From Desulfobacterales bacterium (lineage in GTDB: Bacteria > Desulfobacterota > Desulfobacteria > Desulfobacterales > Desulfosalsimonadaceae), in contig JAGXLE010000014.1 of the NCBI GenBank assembly GCA_018334855.1, positions 1 through 12,839 on the forward strand: a stretch of 12,839 nucleotides of DNA, given 5' to 3'. This document shows positions 6,661 to 12,839 of this stretch, in pieces. The translations under genes were made by a program, and so were the position numbers. Each line of letters opens with the position of its first letter. Positions within the stretch are counted from its first letter, which is position 1. The notes under the pieces are model-generated. The model saw nothing but the letters and a program-made list of their open reading frames with translations, was not told the origin of the DNA and ran no database searches.

Positions 6661-8289
6661 ATGAACCGTCCCTTAGCCCAAACAAGCAGCTGGAAAAAGC
6701 TTGCAGCATCAGCCGAAAGAATGGCGCTTCCTGAAAATCACCTCAAAAACCTGGTTAAACAGGAAAAAAGATTTGAGGATTTTTCAGCCGCAGGGGGCGG
6801 TCTTTTCCTTGATTATTCGCGTCAGCGGATAGATCATGATGTAATAAGTCAATTGTGCGGGCTGGCAGAAGAAACAGGAGCGCTTCAGAGCTTTTCGGAG
6901 ATGATAGACGGCGGTATTGTGAACCGGACCGAAAACCGTGCAGCCCTGCACACAGCGGCAAGAGATTTTTCAGGCAGGCCGGTTTATGTTGGCGGGGAAA
7001 ATATCATGCCCGAAATCCGGAGGGTTCGAGAAGAGGTCCGGGAATTTGCGGCACAGATACATTCAGGCGAACTAACCGGGAGCACCGGAAAACCATTTAA
7101 ACACGTCGTAATAATCGGCATCGGGGGCTCGTATCTGGGGACTGAATTTGTAGCCTCTGCTCTTGCCCAAATCGCGGACAAGGGCATACATCTTCATTTT
7201 CTGTCCAACGTGGACATAGATTGTTTCGGAAGCATCGTCTCTAAAATCGATCCTGAATCCACGCTCTGGATCGTGATTTCCAAGAGCTACACCACCACCG
7301 AAACCTCGGCCAACGCCGGCCTGGCAGATGACTATATCCGCGGCCACAACCTGGAACCCGAAGATCACATGGTGGCGGTAACCAGCAGGGGAAGCCCGGG
7401 AGATAATCCGTCAAATCCGGTGTGCCGGGTTTTTCACATGTTTGATTTCATCGGCGGGCGTTTCAGTGTAACCTCTGCAGTGGGCGGCCTGCCTCTGAGC
7501 CTGTATCTGGGCTATGAAAGATTTGAAAGATTTTTAAAGGGCGCTGAAGAAATGGACAGGCATGCGGCAACCGCGCCCGCAGAATCCAATCTTGCCTTAA
7601 TAAGCGCGCTGACCGGAATCTGGAACAACAATTTTCTGGGTTACCCGGCATTCAGTATCATACCCTATTCCACCCCACTTTCCATGCTGCCCGCCCATAT
7701 CCAGCAGTTATACATGGAAAGCACCGGAAAGGCGGTAACTCAGGACGGGGAAGCGGTTGGCGCTGAGACCGGGATGATCGTGTTCGGCGAACCCGGAACA
7801 AACGCCCAGCATTCTTTTTTTCAGCTCGCTCACCAGGGCCGACCTTTTCCCATTGAATTTATCGGGGTGATACAGCCTCATCACAAGGATTACGGCAATA
7901 CCTCAAAAGGGGTAACCAATCACCAGGAACTGTGGGCAAACCTGATAGCCCAGCCCCAGGCGCTTGCCTGCGGAAACCCCAATGAAGCCCATCCGGCTCG
8001 CAATTTTACCGGCAACCGCCCCTCTTCAGTAATTCTGCTCCCGGATATGTCTCCTGAAAACATAGGAAGGCTGCTGTCTTTCTACGAGGCCAGAACCGTG
8101 TATGAAGCCTTTATATGGGATATCAACCCGTTTGACCAGTTCGGCGTGGAGCTGGGCAAAACCATGGCCTCGGGAATAAGAAAGCAGATGGCTGAAAAAA
8201 ATAGGGATCCAGGCCGTTCATTTAAGAGCGGGGATCCCATTTCAGATGCTTACCTGAAAATCCTGTTTTCAGGCAAATTTGGCAGGTAA
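6661..8289 (+). CDS. pgi: Glucose-6-phosphate isomerase
   Basis: Interconverts glucose-6-phosphate and fructose-6-phosphate in cytosolic glycolysis and gluconeogenesis. 542 residues, the size of the long bacterial/eukaryotic form. The sugar-binding segments GIGGSYLGTE (153-162) and SKSYTTTETSANA (207-219) are present. PGI signature 1 is DFIGGRFSVTSAVG (262-275) and signature 2 is WDINPFDQFGVELGK (486-500). Expected catalytic residues are Glu377 in GEPGTNAQHS, His391 in LAHQG, and Lys500. AAGGA stands 7 nt before the ATG. The leader is the structured, repeat-like spacer, 216 bases after the DHH gene, so cotranscription with DHH is possible but unproven. Its stop codon lies 2 bases from the fabH stop on the other strand. 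An 8-bp hairpin, CCTGAAAA/TTTTCAGG (8253-8273), is in the last codons, without a following T-run. Confidence 0.98.
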   Translation: MNRPLAQTSSWKKLAASAERMALPENHLKNLVKQEKRFEDFSAAGGGLFLDYSRQRIDHDVISQLCGLAEETGALQSFSEMIDGGIVNRTENRAALHTAARDFSGRPVYVGGENIMPEIRRVREEVREFAAQIHSGELTGSTGKPFKHVVIIGIGGSYLGTEFVASALAQIADKGIHLHFLSNVDIDCFGSIVSKIDPESTLWIVISKSYTTTETSANAGLADDYIRGHNLEPEDHMVAVTSRGSPGDNPSNPVCRVFHMFDFIGGRFSVTSAVGGLPLSLYLGYERFERFLKGAEEMDRHAATAPAESNLALISALTGIWNNNFLGYPAFSIIPYSTPLSMLPAHIQQLYMESTGKAVTQDGEAVGAETGMIVFGEPGTNAQHSFFQLAHQGRPFPIEFIGVIQPHHKDYGNTSKGVTNHQELWANLIAQPQALACGNPNEAHPARNFTGNRPSSVILLPDMSPENIGRLLSFYEARTVYEAFIWDINPFDQFGVELGKTMASGIRKQMAEKNRDPGRSFKSGDPISDAYLKILFSGKFGR

Positions 8290-8291
8290 CA

Positions 8292-9302
8292 CTAATCTTG
8301 GAACTTATAGATCAAAGCCCCCCATGTCACGCCCGCGCCCAGTCCTGCAAACAGCACTGTGCTGGAAGGGCCGATGATTTTCTTTTCAAGCGCTTCATCA
8401 AGTGCAATGGGGATACTGCCTGCAGTCGTGTTTCCGTAGCGCTGGATGTTGTGATACATTTTTTCTTCAGAAACTTTCAGTGCTTTTTGATAGCCCTGAT
8501 TGATCCGCATGTTGGCCTGGTGCGGAATGAACAGATCAATATCTTCTATCTGCAGGCCTGCTTTTTCCAGGGTGGTATATGTGACTTCCGGAAGCCGGGT
8601 TAAAGCGAGCTTGTATACACTGCGGCCGTCCATTTTAGGATAGTGCCTTCCCTCATCCAGCATTTCGTGTGTAAGGCGGGGATTTTGGCGGGAAGCCGGT
8701 CCTTCGGTAATCAGGGCATCTGCATGTTTTCCCTGACAATGCAGGGATGCTGCCATGATGCCCACCGGCTTATCAGTTTCCATTCCCTCCATACAGATCG
8801 CACCCGCACCGTCGCCGAAAATAACTGTTACGTCCCTTCCCCGGGTGGAGACGTCAAGGCCGGTGCTGTGCACTTCCGAACCCACAAACAGGATTTTATT
8901 TGCATACCCGCTTTTTATGTAGGCATCCGCTGTTGAAAGGCCGTAAAAAAAACCGGTGCACTGCTGGCGGATGTCCAGGGCCGGGGTGGTTTCCAGGCCC
9001 AGCTTGTGCTGGAGCAGGCATCCGGAACCCGGGAAAAAGATGTCCGGACTTAAAGTGGCAAATATGATCAGGTCAATATCTTCGGGTTTCCAGCCAGCCC
9101 GGTCAAGGGCGATCTTTGAAGCCTCGAGCCCCAGGTCCGCAGCCCCGACTCCGCCTTCCTCCGGGACCCAGTGCCGTTGTTCTATGCCGGTGCGCTGGCG
9201 GATCCATTCCTCAGAGGTCTCCATCCATTGAGTCAAGTCCTGGTTTGTCACCACTCTCGGCGGCAGATACCTTCCTGTTGACTTTATTATGGTCCTTTTC
9301 AT
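8292..9302 (-). CDS. fabH: 3-oxoacyl-[ACP] synthase III (FabH family)
   Basis: Condenses acetyl- or another acyl-CoA with malonyl-ACP to start fatty-acid synthesis. 336 residues from the ATG at 9302; a GTG at 9308 would add two, but AAGGTG would then overlap the start, so I chose the ATG. The Cys-His-Asn triad is Cys115 in QQCTGFF, His261 in IPHQAN and Asn291 in YGNTTAGS. WIRQRTGI (33-40), FGDGAGA (162-168) and GLGAGVTWGALI (320-331) are family motifs. It is about 20 residues longer than E. coli FabH; the extra length is around residues 194-224, before MDGRSVYK. No plsX, fabD or acpP is adjacent, unlike the usual cluster, so it may be a second FabH or one with a different primer preference. 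It lies 92 bases downstream of the prolyl isomerase gene on the same strand, with a strong hairpin in between. Confidence 0.93.
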   Translation of the reverse strand: MKRTIIKSTGRYLPPRVVTNQDLTQWMETSEEWIRQRTGIEQRHWVPEEGGVGAADLGLEASKIALDRAGWKPEDIDLIIFATLSPDIFFPGSGCLLQHKLGLETTPALDIRQQCTGFFYGLSTADAYIKSGYANKILFVGSEVHSTGLDVSTRGRDVTVIFGDGAGAICMEGMETDKPVGIMAASLHCQGKHADALITEGPASRQNPRLTHEMLDEGRHYPKMDGRSVYKLALTRLPEVTYTTLEKAGLQIEDIDLFIPHQANMRINQGYQKALKVSEEKMYHNIQRYGNTTAGSIPIALDEALEKKIIGPSSTVLFAGLGAGVTWGALIYKFQD

Positions 9303-9325
9303 CTTCACCTTTTTTCTTTCTCATA

Positions 9326-9363
9326 AATGACCGGCAGCCTGGAAAAACCAGCCGCCGGTCATT
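9326..9363 (-). other. Strong intercistronic hairpin between prolyl isomerase gene and fabH
   Basis: AATGACCGGC (9326-9335) pairs perfectly with GCCGGTCATT (9354-9363), and inside it CTGG (9339-9342) pairs with CCAG (9348-9351) around an A5 loop. On the transcribed minus strand it starts 31 bases after the upstream stop codon and is followed by purine-rich sequence with no T-run. It is therefore not a standard intrinsic terminator; a stability, processing or attenuation element is more likely. Confidence 0.7.
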
Positions 9364-9394
9364 CAGAAACGATTTCAATTGCCGGGAAAGGAAG

Positions 9395-10420
9395 CTATTG
9401 CTGCTTGTCACCGCCGGTTTCCGGTAGGTTCTTTTCCACGGGATATTTCTTTTTAAGCGATGCAATATAGGGCTCAAGTTCCTGCATCAGCTTTTCGTTC
9501 CTTAAATTCTCCCGGATCGAGTCTCTGACTTTATCAAGTGACTTCATGCTTTCAGACTTTTTGTCCTCGACCTTGATAATATGGTAGCCAAATCGGGTTT
9601 CAACGATATCGCTTGTTTCACCGGGTTCCAGGGCAAAGGCTGCTTTATCGAATTTTTCAACCATCTGCCCGTGGCTGAAATATCCCAGATCTCCGCCTTT
9701 CTTACTGCTCGGACCTTCAGAGTACTCTTTTGCAAGCTCGGAAAAATCATTTCCCTGTTCAAGCTTTTTCTGAACCTCTTCTATCTTTTTTCTGGCTTCG
9801 GCCTTTTTTTCATCACTGGCATCCTGCTGGGACTTTACCAGGATATGGCGGGCATGAACCTTTTCCGGATTCTTGAACTCATCCTGGTTGTTTTCATAAT
9901 AGTCCTTGATTTCCTCATCTGAGACGGAAATTTTTGAGGCTATTTTTTCATCGATGAGTTTTCTTATTGCCAGATTTTCCTTTATCTGTTTTTTTAGCAG
10001 ATCTTCGGAATAATTCATGCTCGCAATTTTTTTCTGAAAATCGGCCTCGCTTTTAAACCGGCCCTTTAAATTGTCGAGTTCCTTTTGTATTTTTTTGGGA
10101 TCAACTTCAATGCCCTGGGCCTGGCTTTCCTGGAAAAGCAGCTCCTTTTCGATGAGATTATCCAGAATTGTCTCTTTCAGCCGGGCGAGGCGCTGGCCTT
10201 CTACGGGCATTCCCTGGCTCGCATAGCGTGCTTTTATAAGCTCCACCTTTCTTTCAAGGTCTTTTTTGGGAATTTTGACGCCGTTTACCACCGCAACATA
10301 ATCGCCTTTTTCCGAGGCCTTGCTGTCACCGGAAGCATTCTCCGCTGTACAGGGATTGGCAAGGCTCAGCATAAAAACGGCTGCTGCCAGGATCATAATA
10401 CCCTTAAAACGATAACTCAT
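9395..10420 (-). CDS. Exported parvulin-type peptidyl-prolyl isomerase (PpiC/SurA/PrsA-like)
   Basis: Periplasmic folding factor that isomerises proline bonds and may chaperone outer-membrane or secreted proteins. 341 residues. The signal peptide (MSYRFKGIMILAAAVFML...) has a hydrophobic core at about 7-21 and likely cleavage after CTA (residue 26); Cys24 is not in a standard lipobox, so a lipoprotein is unlikely. A SurA-like N-terminal helical domain spans about 40-185 (VAVVNGVKIPKKDLERKVE, LIEKELLFQE). One parvulin domain spans about 187-286: VHARHILVK, the KKGGDLGYFSHGQMVEKFDKA region, GETSDIVETRFGYHIIKVED. The C-terminal tail is Lys/Glu-rich. AAGGAGT stands 6 nt before the ATG. The 192-bp leader region contains an 8-bp inverted repeat, TTTCCGGA/TCCGGAAA (10453-10486). 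fabH follows on the same strand. Confidence 0.93.
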   Translation of the reverse strand: MSYRFKGIMILAAAVFMLSLANPCTAENASGDSKASEKGDYVAVVNGVKIPKKDLERKVELIKARYASQGMPVEGQRLARLKETILDNLIEKELLFQESQAQGIEVDPKKIQKELDNLKGRFKSEADFQKKIASMNYSEDLLKKQIKENLAIRKLIDEKIASKISVSDEEIKDYYENNQDEFKNPEKVHARHILVKSQQDASDEKKAEARKKIEEVQKKLEQGNDFSELAKEYSEGPSSKKGGDLGYFSHGQMVEKFDKAAFALEPGETSDIVETRFGYHIIKVEDKKSESMKSLDKVRDSIRENLRNEKLMQELEPYIASLKKKYPVEKNLPETGGDKQQ

Positions 10421-10612
10421 AGATTGACTCCTTTTGAATATGTATTGCTGTTTTTCCGGATTTGACAGGTTTGAACCGTCCGGAAACCGGCGTAAAGATT
10501 CGGGTGATCTGGCCGACAGGATAATACCAGGATCAGGGCTCGAAAATGCAGAACTGATATTAACTGCAAAATAAAACCACCGGGAACATTACAAACCTGA
10601 CTTCATGGTATG

Positions 10613-10689
10613 TGGTCGGGACGGCTGGATTTGAACCAGCGACCCCAGCGTCCCGAACGCTGTGCTCTTCCAGACTGAGCCACGTCCCG
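10613..10689 (-). tRNA. tRNA-Pro (anticodon CGG)
   Basis: The minus strand folds into a complete cloverleaf of 77 nt including encoded CCA. The acceptor stem is CGGGACG/CGTCCCG with discriminator A, the D-arm GCTC...GAGC, the anticodon stem CAGCG/CGCTG with loop TTCGGGA (anticodon CGG, G37 as expected for proline), the variable loop has five bases, and the T-arm is GCTGG TTCAAAT CCAGC. It reads CCG codons. It lies between purA and the prolyl isomerase gene and has its own promoter. A clear terminator after it was not seen. Confidence 0.97.
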
Positions 10690-10704
10690 ACTTTTTCGAT
10701 GCAA

Positions 10705-10733
10705 TTTTTATGCTACGATACAATGATTGTCAA
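10705..10733 (-). promoter_or_regulatory. Sigma70-type promoter for tRNA-Pro
   Basis: On the minus strand a perfect TTGACA (10733-10728) is followed after 17 bases by TAAAAA (10710-10705; 4/6). Transcription would start near 10698, about nine bases before the tRNA 5' end. It lies just past the purA stop codon, so the tRNA need not depend on purA read-through. Confidence 0.6.
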
Positions 10734-10753
10734 TTAAAAAATGCATAAAGTAT

Positions 10754-12073
<1,320 letters not shown>

Positions 12074-12102
12074 TTATAAATATCAAAAAAATACGGCAGA
12101 AT

Positions 12103-12600
12103 TTAACGGCTGTTTTTCAGCCTTTTTGCCGTAAAAAAGTCCACAATAATTGTCCGGCATTCGTTTTCGCGAACGCCGCTGATAATTTCGGGTTCATGGT
12201 TAAGCCGCCTGTCAGCGGCGAAATTATACAGGGATCCGGCACCGCCCCACTTCGGGTCCCGGGTACCGAATACCACCCGGGTCAGCCTGGCATGGATTAC
12301 CGCTCCCATGCACATAATGCATGGCTCAATCGTAACATAGAGGCTCATGTTTAACAAGCGATAGTTTTGAATGCGATCTGCTGCCTTCCTTATTGCAAGT
12401 ATCTCTGCATGGGCGGTGGGATCCGCCATCTGGATGGTTTGATTGAAAGCAGATGCCATAAGCTTTCCTGTTTCATCGGCAACCACTGCCCCTATTGGCA
12501 CCTCTCCGGCATCTCTGGCTTTTTGGGCCTGCTCAAGGGCGGCATCCATGAGCCTGTTATGAAATGTTTCACTGTTGTTTGATAAATCGCTTGTATCCAT
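12103..12600 (-). CDS. tadA: tRNA-specific adenosine deaminase
   Basis: Zinc enzyme that deaminates A34 of tRNA-Arg(ACG) to inosine so that one tRNA reads CGU, CGC and CGA. 165 residues, normal for TadA. The CDA-fold motifs are EVPIGAVV (33-40), HAE (64-66; zinc ligand His64, proton shuttle Glu66) and EPCIMCMGA (92-100; zinc ligands Cys94 and Cys97). RVVFGTRDPKWGGAGSL (108-124) is a TadA-specific stretch; the DPK-x-GAxGS pattern distinguishes it from guanine and cytidine deaminases. The ATG at 12600 lacks a clear Shine-Dalgarno sequence; the ATG at 12549 (Met18) is a weaker alternative because it would remove part of the first helix. It is first in a probable tadA-purA unit and is divergent from the tRNA-Arg(ACG) gene, its expected substrate. 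Confidence 0.97.
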   Translation of the reverse strand: MDTSDLSNNSETFHNRLMDAALEQAQKARDAGEVPIGAVVADETGKLMASAFNQTIQMADPTAHAEILAIRKAADRIQNYRLLNMSLYVTIEPCIMCMGAVIHARLTRVVFGTRDPKWGGAGSLYNFAADRRLNHEPEIISGVRENECRTIIVDFFTAKRLKNSR

Positions 12601-12630
12601 GGTTTAATACTTTACCGGAATTCAAAATGG

Positions 12631-12660
12631 ATTAAATTTTAATTATGCACAGGCCGTCAA
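12631..12660 (-). promoter_or_regulatory. Likely sigma70 promoter for tadA-purA
   Basis: On the minus strand TTGACG (12660-12655; 5/6) is followed after 18 bases by TTTAAT (12636-12631; 5/6), which would start transcription near 12624, about 24 bases before the tadA ATG. An overlapping alternative is TTGATA with TAATTA at spacing 17. The -35 box lies only 15 bases from the -35 box of the divergent tRNA-Arg promoter. Confidence 0.5.
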
Positions 12661-12675
12661 TTTATCAACTTATCA

Positions 12676-12704
12676 TTGACAATGCAGGCCCGATTGCATA
12701 TGTA
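12676..12704 (+). promoter_or_regulatory. Sigma70-type promoter for tRNA-Arg
   Basis: A perfect TTGACA (12676-12681) is followed after 17 bases by TATGTA (12699-12704). The start would be near 12711, about 15 bases before the tRNA 5' end. The -35 is exact; the -10 is only a fair match. Confidence 0.6.
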
Positions 12705-12725
12705 GGGATGCAATAATTTTTTTCC

Positions 12726-12802
<77 letters not shown>

Positions 12803-12810
12803 GAAAATTC

Positions 12811-12839
12811 AAGGGTTTAGCTATTTCGGCTAAACCCTT
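12811..12839 (+). terminator. Probable terminator hairpin after tRNA-Arg
   Basis: AAGGGTTTAGC (12811-12821) pairs perfectly with GCTAAACCCTT (12829-12839) around a 7-base loop TATTTCG, starting nine bases after the CCA end. The window ends on the last base of the stem, so the T-run needed for an intrinsic terminator can only be seen to begin (TT). Confidence 0.7.

Noticed and set aside
10453-10486. TTTCCGGA/TCCGGAAA inverted repeat between tRNA-Pro and the prolyl isomerase gene
   Set aside because: An 18-base loop and an A-run rather than a T-run on the transcribed strand; it may be an operator or chance, and there is no evidence to choose.
12120-12145. GTAAAAAAGTC near the tadA end as a third copy of the intergenic repeat
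   Set aside because: The match is short, has an extra A, and lies inside tadA coding sequence; most likely chance.

Overview
The window carries an ordinary bacterial chromosomal segment of moderate GC content, dense with housekeeping genes on both strands. The protein flavour suggests a deltaproteobacterium (Desulfobacterota, perhaps Desulfobacterales): a small deltaproteobacterial-type unknown protein, a lone GlmU-like beta-helix protein beside glmM, a stand-alone DHH/DHHA1 phosphoesterase, and intergenic repeats containing TTCGTAAAAAG. This placement rests on recall of family members and was not tested by any search. No phage, transposase, CRISPR array, toxin-antitoxin or defence genes are visible.

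Layout, left to right. 1-1183 (-): xseA, cut by the left edge. 1444-1704 (-): a small protein of unknown function. 1821-2528 (+): a Bax-inhibitor-1 family membrane protein. It converges on 2535-3884 (-) glmM, which lies downstream of 3915-5162 (-), a GlmU-like left-handed beta-helix protein; these two form a likely operon. A 349-bp intergenic region holds a long inverted repeat. 5512-6444 (+): a DHH/DHHA1 phosphoesterase, followed by a 216-bp, hairpin-rich, repeat-like spacer, then 6661-8289 (+) pgi. pgi converges, with a 2-bp gap, on 8292-9302 (-) fabH. Upstream of fabH is 9395-10420 (-), an exported parvulin-type prolyl isomerase, with a strong hairpin between the two. Next are tRNA-Pro(CGG) (-) with its own promoter, purA (-, TTG start) and tadA (-). 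The right edge holds tRNA-Arg(ACG) (+), divergent from tadA, and a terminator hairpin that reaches the last base.

How the genes relate. GlmM makes glucosamine-1-phosphate, the substrate that a GlmU-type acetyltransferase would use, so the beta-helix neighbour may act in the same cell-envelope precursor route. Pgi supplies or drains fructose-6-phosphate, the entry to that route. TadA converts A34 of tRNA-Arg(ACG) to inosine, and that tRNA gene stands back to back with tadA. The rest (XseA, FabH, PurA, the prolyl isomerase) are unrelated core functions.

I found no clearly new system. The points most worth a second look are the GlmU-like protein without a uridylyltransferase domain, the tadA/tRNA-Arg divergent pair, and the related repeats on both sides of the DHH gene.
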